Below are positions 38,381 to 47,535 of a DNA stretch of 64,000 bases, piece after piece. The notes under the pieces were generated by a model. It was given only the letters and a program-made list of their open reading frames with translations. It was not told where the DNA came from and did no database searches. The stretch is from Dysgonomonas sp. 216 (GTDB lineage Bacteria > Bacteroidota > Bacteroidia > Bacteroidales > Dysgonomonadaceae), in contig NZ_QVMM01000002.1 in NCBI RefSeq assembly GCF_010501065.1, positions 1 through 64,000 of the forward strand, given 5' to 3'. Position numbers and translations under genes: made by a program. Numbering within the stretch: the stretch's first letter is position 1; every line of letters begins with the position of its first letter.

Positions 38381-40255
38381 ATGACTAACATATTTAGAAT
38401 AAACCGGATAAGGATTCTCTTTTTTGCTGTAGCCCTGTTTATAGCAATACCTATTAACGCTCAACTTAGAGAAAAGGCCAAAGAATTAATAGAAAGTGTC
38501 ACAACAGAATCAAATCAAACAGCTGTGGATTCAGCTCATTCCGATTCGGCATCGATATTAATAAACCAAAAACTTCGGGACGATTCTATCCGAATGCAAG
38601 AACTTACTCTCCAGATTCAACAGATGAAATTAAACGAAATTTTATTGCTGGGAAGGCTGGACGAAGCCAGTACAAGCAATAAAAACGACTCGTTAAAGAA
38701 AGCCGAACAACGGCGGCGTATCGACTCTCTGCGAAACCATACTCCGGGAGTACCGCTAATAATTGATGAAGATACCTTATTCGTAATTTACGCAAACAGA
38801 GGAGGGCTCACTGCACACAAACGTGCCGAAAATGCAAAGAATATAATAATAAATATAGGGAAGGACTATAGCCTGACCACCGATTCGGTTTATGTATTGG
38901 ATAGCGAAAACCTCTCGGATATAATGTATGGCGATAAGGTTGTTTTTAGCGTAACAGATCAGGATGCTCTATGGCAAAACTCTACCAGAGAGGCATTAGC
39001 ATACCAATATATTCCTGCCATAACTAAAAAAATTATCGAACTCAAGAAAGAATACAATCTTCTGAAAGTTGGTAAGCGAATCTTATTTTTTGTGTTGATA
39101 CTCGTAATACAATATGCCTTATGGAGGCTCACCAACTATTTATTCCGAAAACTGCGCCGTAAAATATCGTGGCTTGCATTGCATAAGCTAAAATCTATAA
39201 CCATTCGCGATTACGAATTTCTTGACACCCATCGCCAAGGACGTGTTCTGTTATTCTCGGCTAATTTGCTCCGGTATTTTGTAATACTGATACAATTGAT
39301 GATTAGTGTACCCATGCTATTCTCAATCTTCCCCCAAACCGAGGCTATTGCTTTACAGCTATTTAACTATGCGTTCGACCCAATAGTAATGATTTTTAAA
39401 AAAGTAATAAATTACGTTCCCAACTTATTCATTATTGCCATAATATACTTTTGCATCAAATATATTGTCAAAGGGCTTCAGTACATTGCAACCGAAATAG
39501 AAAACGGAAAACTAAAAATAACAGGCTTCTTCCCCGATTGGGCACAACCTACTTTCAATATAATAAGATTTTTGTTATATGTTTTTATGATTGCCATGAT
39601 TTACCCTTATTTACCGGGTGCCGATTCGGGTGTATTTCAGGGAATTTCGGTATTTGTTGGGCTTATCGTTTCGTTAGGATCGAGCACTGCCATTGCAAAT
39701 ATAATAGCAGGGCTGGTTATCACATATATGCGCCCCTTCAAAGTAGGAGACCGAATAAAGCTAAGCGATACCGAAGGCAATGTAATAGAAAAAACACCTT
39801 TTGTTACACGTATACGTACTCCTAAGAATGAGATTGTTACTATACCAAACTCATTCATTATGTCGTCGCATACAACCAATTACAGTAACTCGGCCGAGCA
39901 ATATGGCTTAATTATACACTCAAAAGTAACTTTCGGGTATGAATTGCCCAGAGAACAGATTATTGAACTTTTAATAAATGCAGCACTAGCTACACCTCGT
40001 GTGCAATCAAATCCAAAGCCATTTGTGCTGGAAGTAGAGCTACACGATTACTATGCTGTTTATCAGATAAATGCATATATAAAAGATGCCGATAAACTAG
40101 CACAAATTTATTCCGATTTGCATCAGTCTATTCACGATAAGGCAAACGAAGCCGGCATAGAACTAATGTCGCCACATTATTATGCACAAAGAGACGGGAA
40201 CGACATAGTAATGCCTCCTGAGTTCAAAAACAAAAAGCCTAAATCGGAAAAATGA
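38381..40255 (+). CDS. MscS-family mechanosensitive ion channel
   Basis: This 624-residue inner-membrane protein has a signal-like N-terminus (ending INAQ), a periplasmic helical region rich in E/K/Q (about 30-115), and four to six membrane helices between about 230 and 450. The pore-lining helix and beta domain of MscS follow: FVGLIVSLGSSTAIANIIAGLVITY, then RPFKVGDRIKLSDTEGNVIE and VTIPNSFIMSSHTTNYS. The C-terminal alpha/beta vestibule extends to the end. It protects cells from hypo-osmotic shock in studied relatives. It is larger than E. coli MscS (286) because of the N-terminal extension. Confidence 0.93.
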   Translation: MTNIFRINRIRILFFAVALFIAIPINAQLREKAKELIESVTTESNQTAVDSAHSDSASILINQKLRDDSIRMQELTLQIQQMKLNEILLLGRLDEASTSNKNDSLKKAEQRRRIDSLRNHTPGVPLIIDEDTLFVIYANRGGLTAHKRAENAKNIIINIGKDYSLTTDSVYVLDSENLSDIMYGDKVVFSVTDQDALWQNSTREALAYQYIPAITKKIIELKKEYNLLKVGKRILFFVLILVIQYALWRLTNYLFRKLRRKISWLALHKLKSITIRDYEFLDTHRQGRVLLFSANLLRYFVILIQLMISVPMLFSIFPQTEAIALQLFNYAFDPIVMIFKKVINYVPNLFIIAIIYFCIKYIVKGLQYIATEIENGKLKITGFFPDWAQPTFNIIRFLLYVFMIAMIYPYLPGADSGVFQGISVFVGLIVSLGSSTAIANIIAGLVITYMRPFKVGDRIKLSDTEGNVIEKTPFVTRIRTPKNEIVTIPNSFIMSSHTTNYSNSAEQYGLIIHSKVTFGYELPREQIIELLINAALATPRVQSNPKPFVLEVELHDYYAVYQINAYIKDADKLAQIYSDLHQSIHDKANEAGIELMSPHYYAQRDGNDIVMPPEFKNKKPKSEK

Positions 40256-40278
40256 CACTAATTTCTCAATTTATACAA

Positions 40279-40286
40279 TACCTTTG
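40279..40286 (+). promoter_or_regulatory. -7 element of the PfkB kinase gene
   Basis: TACCTTTG, 25 bp before the start at 40312, matches TAnnTTTG. Confidence 0.5.
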
Positions 40287-40311
40287 TACCCAATAATAAA
40301 TAATTATAAAA

Positions 40312-41286
40312 ATGAAAATCCTAGGAATGGGCAATGCCCTGATCGATGTACTTGCAGTTATTAACGACGATAGCTTACTTGAACAAATGAACCTGCCAAA
40401 AGGCAGCATGCAACTAATTGACGAACAAACAATGAAGTCTCTGAGTGATGCTCTCGTAAATTTTAAAAAACATTTAGCATCGGGCGGATCGGCATCCAAT
40501 ACCATTACAGGTTTGGGCAAGTTGGGAATTGGCTCTGGATTTATAGGAAAGGTAGGAAAAGACTTTTACGGAAATTATTTCAAGGAAGACTTAACTAAAT
40601 ACGGGGTAAAATCGCACCTTACCGAAACAAACGAAGCTTCGGGGGTTGCTACAACATTTATCTCGAAAGATGGAGAGCGTACATTCGGTACTTTTCTGGG
40701 AGCTGCTGCAAACCTTACCCCTGCCGATATAGACCCTAAAAATTTTGAAGGCTACAGTTATTTCTATATCGAAGGTTATTTAGTACAAAACCTCGAACTT
40801 ATCCGTAAATCGATAGTTACTGCAAAAGAAGCCGGATTGAAAGTTATTCTAGATTTGGCAAGTTACAACGTAGTAGAAGCCAACCTTGACTTTCTGCTCG
40901 AAATAATGCCAAAATACGTAGACATAGTATTTGCTAACGAAGAGGAAGCCAAATCGTTACTAAACCTCGACCCTGAAGCAGCCGTATCCGAACTTGCCAA
41001 AATGGTTGATATTGCCATAGTGAAAACAGGAGCAAAAGGTTCGTGGATACAACAGGCCGACCAAAAAGTATTTGTACCTGCATTATCGGTCAATTGCGTG
41101 GATACAACAGGAGCCGGCGACCTTTATGCCGCAGGTTTTCTGTACGGACTTGTAAAAGGATATTCATTAAAAACATCTGGAGAGATAGGCACATTGCTTG
41201 CTGCTAACGTTATACAACTTATAGGCGCAAAAATAGACGAAGAACGCTGGGATAAAATATTTGAAAACCTGAAAAGTTTGAGTTAA
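40312..41286 (+). CDS. PfkB-family sugar/nucleoside kinase (adenosine-kinase-like)
   Basis: This 324-residue cytoplasmic kinase has the ribokinase fold: GNALIDVL at the start, the substrate lid region GGSASNTITGLGKLG (about 62-76), and the C-terminal PfkB signature DTTGAGDLYAAGFLYG (about 263-278) with the catalytic Asp in GAGD. The N-terminal pattern MKILGMGNALIDV fits the adenosine kinase branch, so adenosine or a pentose is the likely substrate; this is inferred. It is followed 31 bp later by a LicD gene in the same direction. Confidence 0.88.
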   Translation: MKILGMGNALIDVLAVINDDSLLEQMNLPKGSMQLIDEQTMKSLSDALVNFKKHLASGGSASNTITGLGKLGIGSGFIGKVGKDFYGNYFKEDLTKYGVKSHLTETNEASGVATTFISKDGERTFGTFLGAAANLTPADIDPKNFEGYSYFYIEGYLVQNLELIRKSIVTAKEAGLKVILDLASYNVVEANLDFLLEIMPKYVDIVFANEEEAKSLLNLDPEAAVSELAKMVDIAIVKTGAKGSWIQQADQKVFVPALSVNCVDTTGAGDLYAAGFLYGLVKGYSLKTSGEIGTLLAANVIQLIGAKIDEERWDKIFENLKSLS

Positions 41287-41317
41287 CGCCAACTAAAGCC
41301 TCCAAACATAAATAAAT

Positions 41318-42127
41318 ATGACGGAAGATTTAAGCCATTACAACCCCGAAGGTTCAGAATTAAGAATACTCCAACTCAGGATGCTCGAAATTCTGGAAAC
41401 TGTTGACGGTATTTGCCGCAAACACGATATCCCTTATTGGATAAGCGGAGGTACACTTTTGGGTGCAATGCGTCATGGAGGCTTTATCCCTTGGGACGAC
41501 GATATCGACATCGAGCTGATGCGCCCCGATTACAAACGCTTACTGAAAATATTAAGAAAAGAACTGCCTGATAATCTTTATTTACAAACACCGAAAGAAA
41601 AGGGATATCGTTTACTGTTTTCGAAAGTGCGCGATAAATTTTCGATTATACACTCCGAAGAAGAGGATATGGCTCCATATAAAGAAAAGGGAGTGTATAT
41701 TGACATATTTACCGAAGAACGAACCTACCGTAAACTAAAAGACTTCGTCGATTTCTTTTACGGAAGAGCTTTTCGCCGTTTAAAACGAGGTAGACCTTTT
41801 CGTTCGCTTCGCTACTTTTACGAATATAGTATGTCTCTCCTACTCTATCCTTTGGGCTATTTATTTGTATGGGTTGCAAGGGCTATCTGTGCAATTACAA
41901 AACCCAACAATATATTGCACAGCTATGGTATAGGAAATTCAACTAATCATAATGCGGGTTATATGTTTCCGCCCGCCCCTGTAAAATTCGAAGGTAAATA
42001 CTTTTTTGCACCTAAAGACCCCGATACTTACCTCAAAAAACAATATGGTAATTATATGGATATTCCTCCTGTCGATAAACGTGAAAGCCATTTTACAGCA
42101 GTCGAATATCTGGATTCGCAGCTTTAA
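41318..42127 (+). CDS. LicD-family phosphotransferase
   Basis: This 269-residue protein carries the LicD nucleotidyltransferase-fold motif: IPYWISGGTLLGAMRHGGFIPWDDDIDIELM (about 36-66) with the metal-binding DDDID. A hydrophobic stretch near 170-195 may touch the membrane. LicD enzymes add phosphocholine or related groups to surface glycans; which substituent is used here is unknown. The end of the gene meets a hairpin shared with the converging exporter gene. Confidence 0.88.
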   Translation: MTEDLSHYNPEGSELRILQLRMLEILETVDGICRKHDIPYWISGGTLLGAMRHGGFIPWDDDIDIELMRPDYKRLLKILRKELPDNLYLQTPKEKGYRLLFSKVRDKFSIIHSEEEDMAPYKEKGVYIDIFTEERTYRKLKDFVDFFYGRAFRRLKRGRPFRSLRYFYEYSMSLLLYPLGYLFVWVARAICAITKPNNILHSYGIGNSTNHNAGYMFPPAPVKFEGKYFFAPKDPDTYLKKQYGNYMDIPPVDKRESHFTAVEYLDSQL

Positions 42128-42133
42128 AACTTA

Positions 42134-42154
42134 GCCTCTTTGATTTAAAGAGGC
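42134..42154. terminator. Hairpin between converging LicD and MFS genes
   Basis: An 8-bp stem GCCTCTTT/AAAGAGGC (42134-42141, 42147-42154) overlaps the last codons of the MFS gene. It lacks a strong T-run and is a weak terminator candidate. Confidence 0.4.
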
Positions 42155-43350
42155 CTTAGACTTTCTTTCGGGCTCCGTTTAACCTCTACCGGAATAAACA
42201 CGATAATAAAGGCAACTACACCACATAAAAATAAAGATAACCCAACTGTAATTATTTCCCCATTATGAATCAGGCTCGATACTATTGAGCACACAAATGC
42301 TATTGCCAACTGAATAGACCCGAATAAGGCCGAAGCCGTACCACTATTTTCGATAAAAGGTGTAATTGCCAATTCTGTAGTAGCTGGCAACAGAACACCT
42401 AGTAAAAGCATGTAACAAAACAGAACAGCCAATATAGCCCACATATCCATACCCAAATACATGGATGCTAATAACAACAACCCTATAACCACCATCGAAA
42501 ACAATGTTAGTTTTACAAGTTTGCTTGTGCGCATATATTTTTGCAATACAGTGGCAATAAGAGAACCAATCATCAGCCCCGAAGCATTCATTGCAAATAT
42601 CAGACTGAATGTATTACCCGAAAATCCGCCTTTTTCCATTATAAGGAAAGGCCCATTTGCCACATATATCATCAGCGCTCCGTTTACTATACCTGCTACA
42701 AGCGAATAAACTAGAAATTTCCGGACTCTAAAAACTTCCATATAGCTTCGCAATACTCCATGAGACTGGACTATTCCCGTTTTATGTGTTTCGGGTAATA
42801 AAAACACGGTAAGCAAAAACATCAATACTCCCAACGCCATCATTGTCCCGAACAAACCTTTCCATCCCAGTATATTTAAAACTCCGTTACCTATTGTAGG
42901 TGCTAATATAGGGGCAATACCCATTATAAGAGCCAGCAAAGCAAATATTTTAAGAGTATTCGATCTATCGAAGTAATCGGTTACCACTGCTCGCGAAATA
43001 ACTACTCCTCCACAGCCTCCAACAGCCTGAATAAAACGCATAACCCAAAGCTGTTCTATACTAGAAACATATATACAACCTACCGACGAAACTATAAAAA
43101 TAATTAATGATACTAGTATAGGTTTCTTTCTCCCGAACCTGTCGGCTAAAGGCCCCCAAACTAATTGCCCTATGGCAAAACCTGCCAAAAAAGTAGACAG
43201 TGAAATTTGAATCGAAGCAGAATCGGTATTCAAAAACTCCGAAATTTGTAGGAAACCGGGCAAATATAAATCGATACTCAGCGGCTCTAAAGCTGTTAAC
43301 AGAGCCAGAATAACAATGACAATCCATTGCATAAAACTAAATCCTTTCAT
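42145..43350 (-). CDS. MFS drug-resistance transporter, Bcr/CflA type
   Basis: The start at 43350 (MKGFSFMQW) is likely; an ATG at 43374 would add eight polar residues. Twelve membrane helices are visible. The N-terminal LEPLSIDLYLPGF and the loop GQLVWGPLADRFGRKKPIL are diagnostic for the Bcr/CflA subfamily of proton-driven multidrug exporters, as is the FIQAVGGCGGVVISRAVVTDYF stretch. The substrate is not predictable. A TACTTTTG element lies at 43379-43372. Confidence 0.9.
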   Translation of the reverse strand: MKGFSFMQWIVIVILALLTALEPLSIDLYLPGFLQISEFLNTDSASIQISLSTFLAGFAIGQLVWGPLADRFGRKKPILVSLIIFIVSSVGCIYVSSIEQLWVMRFIQAVGGCGGVVISRAVVTDYFDRSNTLKIFALLALIMGIAPILAPTIGNGVLNILGWKGLFGTMMALGVLMFLLTVFLLPETHKTGIVQSHGVLRSYMEVFRVRKFLVYSLVAGIVNGALMIYVANGPFLIMEKGGFSGNTFSLIFAMNASGLMIGSLIATVLQKYMRTSKLVKLTLFSMVVIGLLLLASMYLGMDMWAILAVLFCYMLLLGVLLPATTELAITPFIENSGTASALFGSIQLAIAFVCSIVSSLIHNGEIITVGLSLFLCGVVAFIIVFIPVEVKRSPKESLRPL

Positions 43351-43371
43351 CTCCTTTTTATTTTTGTGGAG

Positions 43372-43379
43372 CAAAAGTA
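43372..43379 (-). promoter_or_regulatory. -7 element upstream of the MFS gene
   Basis: The minus strand reads TACTTTTG, matching TAnnTTTG, 21 bp before the start at 43350. Its position at the first candidate ATG (43374) also argues for the shorter start. Confidence 0.45.
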
Positions 43380-43407
43380 GTTAGTACATCTTGTGCTTTA
43401 CTTACAA

Positions 43408-44265
43408 TTATCGCCCTTTTACTTGCACAAATGGGTCGTTATCGCGAAAATCGGTGGGTGTAACAGCGGTATGTTGTTTAAAAAAACGGGTAAAATAGGC
43501 GGGCTCGTTAAAACCCAGATTAAACGCTATCTCTTTCAGGTTTTTATCGCCAAGACGTATTTCTTTCTTTATTTCGAGTATTAATCTATCCTGAAGATGT
43601 TGCTTAACGGTTCTTCCGGTTCCCCTTTTACAAAGCTCGTTCACTTTTTTACACGACACTCCCATCCGGCGGGCATAAAAATCGGTTTCTCTTTCTCCTA
43701 TAAAATATGAATCAATGAGCCTCATCAGTGTTGCAACAAAAACATCGCATTTATTCTTAAATGCCTCTGTTTGTTCAAAAACAGACGATATATGAAATAA
43801 AAAAGCTCCGAAATAACTTTCAACTAAAAATGCCCGGTTTTCGGAATAATATTCCCCTAAAATGAGTTTCATTAACTGCTCCAATATTTGGGTAGTTTTA
43901 GTATCGGGCGAAACAAAAACATTGGAAAAATAACCGTTCAGGAATCCTGAATCTATCCTCTGATTCAACCGAAAAAAAGTATCGTTATCAATTGCAAACA
44001 CGTAACCATCTTTTTCCCCGATATCAAGCTTATCTATTCGCCCCGGAAATATAAGTACAATCTGATTACTGCTAACCGTATATTCATTAAAGTCGAGAAA
44101 ATAGGTTCGATTCCCTTCTGATTTGGTAAGCCATAATATCTGGTAAAAATCATAACGCTGATAGTTACCGAAACCTGCCGATTCGGCTTCGTCCAGCCTG
44201 AATATTCTAATCGAACACTCCTTTACTTGCCTGTTCAGAGATATATTTTCTTTATCCTGCCACAC
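43408..44265 (-). CDS. AraC-family transcriptional regulator
   Basis: This 285-residue protein has an N-terminal cupin-like sensing domain (about 15-170) and a C-terminal AraC double helix-turn-helix (about 185-280); the second HTH shows LKEIAFNLGFNEPAYFTRFFKQHTAVTP. It starts 14 bases inside the end of the radical SAM gene, and the MFS exporter follows on the same strand 57 bp later, so it may control that exporter or itself. The ligand is unknown. Confidence 0.88.
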   Translation of the reverse strand: MWQDKENISLNRQVKECSIRIFRLDEAESAGFGNYQRYDFYQILWLTKSEGNRTYFLDFNEYTVSSNQIVLIFPGRIDKLDIGEKDGYVFAIDNDTFFRLNQRIDSGFLNGYFSNVFVSPDTKTTQILEQLMKLILGEYYSENRAFLVESYFGAFLFHISSVFEQTEAFKNKCDVFVATLMRLIDSYFIGERETDFYARRMGVSCKKVNELCKRGTGRTVKQHLQDRLILEIKKEIRLGDKNLKEIAFNLGFNEPAYFTRFFKQHTAVTPTDFRDNDPFVQVKGR

Positions 44266-45031
44266 TTACTTTTATTCCTAATTGAGAAACCCTGTCCCCT
44301 ATCCTATTAAGATCTTCTACCGGTACTTTTTCGAGCAACTTTTCAGGTGTTTCCCTGTCGATAGTATAAATCATTACTTCGCGCGGATTAGTGGCTCTGA
44401 CAGCTTCTATCCACGCCTCTATTTCCTCATCAGTGGTGTTGTCAACTACTTTGCCATTATGCGTACCTCTTACAAACATAGTTTGCATAATGAAGTTGCC
44501 TTCAAACTTTTTAAACAGTTCTATTTGATGTCCGATACTATACGACGGCGAATTAGGGCAATCTATCAACTTAACAGTTTCTAATATAGCCGAGTCGAGT
44601 TTAAGTATATTATTATCAACCTTTTTAAGAGCATCAAACACATTTTCCTTACCAACGTGCATACCATTCGATAACACACTTATCTTAGCTTCGGGAACGT
44701 ACTTATTCCTAAGTTCAATCGTATCATCTATAATACCCGAAAATTGAGGGTGTAAAGTAGGTTCGCCATTACCGGCAAAGGTAATAACATCGGGTATAGT
44801 GCCTTCTTTCAACAATTCGTTTAATCTGTGTTCGAGCGCAAGTTTCACATTATCTCGCGTTGGTAACGAGGTCTTTGTTCTGAAATCCTTATTATATCCG
44901 CATTCGCAATAAATACAGTCGAACGAACATACCTTACCATCGTAAGGTAATATATTCATACCAAGCGATATTCCCAATCTGCGGCTGTGAATAGGCCCAA
45001 AAACTATTTCGTTGAATAATATTGTCGACAT
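44252..45031 (-). CDS. Radical SAM protein (COG0731-like)
   Basis: This 259-residue protein binds a radical-SAM [4Fe-4S] cluster through CSFDCIYC (about 33-40), with the neighbouring GRLGISLGMNILPYDGK typical of COG0731-like Fe-S oxidoreductases. A GNGEPTLHP motif (about 88-96) is the SAM-binding GGE-like stretch. The C-terminal part has no extra Cys cluster. The reaction is unknown. It overlaps the AraC gene by 14 bases. Confidence 0.88.
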   Translation of the reverse strand: MSTILFNEIVFGPIHSRRLGISLGMNILPYDGKVCSFDCIYCECGYNKDFRTKTSLPTRDNVKLALEHRLNELLKEGTIPDVITFAGNGEPTLHPQFSGIIDDTIELRNKYVPEAKISVLSNGMHVGKENVFDALKKVDNNILKLDSAILETVKLIDCPNSPSYSIGHQIELFKKFEGNFIMQTMFVRGTHNGKVVDNTTDEEIEAWIEAVRATNPREVMIYTIDRETPEKLLEKVPVEDLNRIGDRVSQLGIKVSVAG

Positions 45032-45215
45032 TTTTAACTCCTTCTCTGAATTCTTCTAATTACAATCACTTTACAGTTATGCCTTTATAAAAAACTTTCG
45101 TATATCTTTTGCATAACCGCCATCCCAATATTTAAAATAACATCAGGTAATTAATCTATATACTAAGTTACTTATTTTAATTAAGATGTAGAATATAAAT
45201 TCTAAACTTTCGTTA

Positions 45216-45659
45216 TCACATAAACAAGTTTACTCCGTACACGATAGCTACATAACGTACAAATTTACCTAAAAACATACTTACATTCACAATGTATACA
45301 TTGGCACGCATATAACCTAAAGCCACGGCAATAACGTCGCCCACAACAGGCAAAAAACTAAAAAAGGCCATAGATGCCCCCTTACCTTGCAGCCATTTTT
45401 GCAGTTTAATTATCTTCTCACGTTTTATTTTCAGATATTTTTCTATCCACTCAATCTTTCCAAGCATACCAAGATAATAGTTAGTCATTCCACCTAACCA
45501 ATTTCCAACAGATGCTACAGCAACACAAGCCCATGCGTCTAATCCTGCAGCAATAAGAGCAACAAATACAACTTCGGAACCTAAAGGCAAAATGGTAGCA
45601 GCAAGAAACGATGCTAAGAAAAGCCCTATATACCCGTATTCAGCAAAATTTTCAAGCAT
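45216..45659 (-). CDS. YqaA/DedA-family membrane protein
   Basis: This 147-residue protein has about four hydrophobic segments and the SNARE-associated/DedA pattern: LASFLAATILPLGSEVVFVAL near the start and the conserved GKGASMAFFSFLPVVGDVIAVALGYMR (about 93-118). DedA-superfamily proteins are lipid transporters or flippases in characterised cases; the YqaA branch is short and unstudied. Transcribed alone. Confidence 0.85.
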   Translation of the reverse strand: MLENFAEYGYIGLFLASFLAATILPLGSEVVFVALIAAGLDAWACVAVASVGNWLGGMTNYYLGMLGKIEWIEKYLKIKREKIIKLQKWLQGKGASMAFFSFLPVVGDVIAVALGYMRANVYIVNVSMFLGKFVRYVAIVYGVNLFM

Positions 45660-45756
45660 TCGATCAATTTATTATTACCCATGGCGACTTTTTGCTTCAT
45701 ATCGACAAACTTTTTTATCTACACTGTTGGTCAGTGTTTACCTAAGCTGCTCTACT

Positions 45757-47454
45757 TTATGCATTAATCTTCAATCTGTTTAATAAGTTTCTACGGTTAA
45801 ACCATAAAATATATGTAGATAACAATATTATTGCCAATATCGAAAAATAATAACTGAATTGTTGAATTGTTGTTCCTTTATAATAAACTTCAACAATTCC
45901 TGACCCGTTTACGTCTAACTCCAATAATCCATTACGACTTTCTGTTATATCTAATAACTGACCATTTACAGATGCTTCATAACCCTTATAATACAATAAA
46001 GGTAATTCCAGCTTATCGTGCCCATTTAATGCTATTTCAAAAGTTGTAACACCCGATTTATTTTTATTAAAATCCGATATAACCGTTTTACTATATTTTG
46101 ATATAACTTTATTTCCTCTGTCGGCAATAAACATTACTGATGGCACCTTTGAAGAAATATACTCAAGTCCTCCTAAATGAAAACTATTCCTTAAAGACGG
46201 TTCTACTGTTTCGAAATTAACCGCCATCATTCTACTTTTGTTACCATAGCTCTCGTTTATTATTACAATGGCAGTAAGAACAAATACAATAAACATAGCA
46301 ATATACCTGTACTTAAGCCCCCTTATCAAGCGAGATAAATAATAACCTCCGGCTAATGCGAAAAAATAGCTCGCTATAAGAAAAAAACGCCATGGAGCCT
46401 GAATAAAACTTAATTTATTAAAAGGCCATATCCAAATAGGGAAAAACGAACTACTAAATAATATAAGTAACAAACCGATAATAACTCCCACATCGACACT
46501 TTTTTGCAAATCAGACATTCGCCATACCACAAAACGCAAACAAACAGAGATAGTTAGCAAAGCTCCCAATCCAATAGAAAATATTTTAGACGAAGGTATA
46601 AATCCTGCAAATAAAGCTCTTAATAACGCCCGAAAGGACAAACCATGACCCGGAGAAAATACAACTCGGTTAATTTCGAAATAAAAAGTATCCGAAAACA
46701 TTTGTTCAAGCATAGGCAACCAATAATATACTGTAACAAGCACGGTAACTCCTGTTGCCAAAAGTAAATAAACGAAACGTATAGGTTCTTTTATTAATTT
46801 CCTCAGATATATGATAACAAGTAAAGCTACAATAAGCGACATCATTACCGATAATAAAAGATGCGAAAATATAAGTAAAGAAAAACCCACAGCCAATATA
46901 TACCATCTCTTATAATGCCGGGTAATAATTTCGAAGCATCCTAAAATAATAAGCGGAACAAAAGTAAAAGCCAAAACTTCTTCTAAAGCTCCCTTATCAG
47001 ACAAATCCTGCAAACGATAAACACAAAAAGTATATAAGAGTGCTGTAATGATAGCTGCAAACTGGCTTCGGTATACTTTTACTACCGAAACATAAGTTAT
47101 AATTCCACATAAAACTGTCATTGTAAACAACATAGTTTTATAAGCAATTATAATATTGGTAAAATTACCTAGTATAGCAAACGGAACAAGAATAACATCG
47201 GGGTAAAACCATTTGGTGGCATAACCGTAACCATTCAAGGAAGCATGGTCGATATATATAGGGAACGACCCTTCCCGAAGTGCATCCATTAATGCCTGAA
47301 ACCTAAGTAAATGAAAATACAAATCGTGGCCGAATCTTAATTCTCCTGATGGAAAATAACAAACCATCATAAACCATGCCATGAAACAAAGCATAGCTAT
47401 AAAAACCCAAAAACGAAACCTATAACTTGTGGGTAATTTTTTTATATCCACCAT
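45757..47454 (-). CDS. Large membrane protein, 6-pyruvoyl-tetrahydropterin-synthase-related family (PF10131-like)
   Basis: This 565-residue protein has about 11-12 membrane helices in residues 12-410, an extracytoplasmic beta domain (about 420-530) and a last helix near 535-555. The motif GHDLYFHLLRFQALMDALREGSFPIYI near the start is typical of the family, which is a GT-C-like membrane protein despite the enzyme-derived name. The C-terminal YYKGYEASVNGQLLDI parallels the YfhO protein at 8-10.8 kb. A role in envelope glycan transfer is inferred. A -7 element TACCTTTG lies 38 bp upstream. Confidence 0.75.
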   Translation of the reverse strand: MVDIKKLPTSYRFRFWVFIAMLCFMAWFMMVCYFPSGELRFGHDLYFHLLRFQALMDALREGSFPIYIDHASLNGYGYATKWFYPDVILVPFAILGNFTNIIIAYKTMLFTMTVLCGIITYVSVVKVYRSQFAAIITALLYTFCVYRLQDLSDKGALEEVLAFTFVPLIILGCFEIITRHYKRWYILAVGFSLLIFSHLLLSVMMSLIVALLVIIYLRKLIKEPIRFVYLLLATGVTVLVTVYYWLPMLEQMFSDTFYFEINRVVFSPGHGLSFRALLRALFAGFIPSSKIFSIGLGALLTISVCLRFVVWRMSDLQKSVDVGVIIGLLLILFSSSFFPIWIWPFNKLSFIQAPWRFFLIASYFFALAGGYYLSRLIRGLKYRYIAMFIVFVLTAIVIINESYGNKSRMMAVNFETVEPSLRNSFHLGGLEYISSKVPSVMFIADRGNKVISKYSKTVISDFNKNKSGVTTFEIALNGHDKLELPLLYYKGYEASVNGQLLDITESRNGLLELDVNGSGIVEVYYKGTTIQQFSYYFSILAIILLSTYILWFNRRNLLNRLKINA

Positions 47455-47491
47455 ATTGTCTATTTATTCAATTCCATAGTCTTGTTAAATG

Positions 47492-47499
47492 CAAAGGTA
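47492..47499 (-). promoter_or_regulatory. -7 element upstream of the large membrane protein
   Basis: The minus strand reads TACCTTTG (47499-47492), in the gap between polA and the membrane protein gene, so the latter has its own promoter. Confidence 0.5.
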
Positions 47500-47535
47500 C
47501 ATCAAAAATTATTATACTATTAAAAAAAGATTCTA

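Noticed and set aside
45757..47454. Naming the membrane protein a 6-pyruvoyl-tetrahydropterin synthase
   Set aside because: It has about a dozen membrane helices and no pterin-synthase zinc site; the family name is historical.
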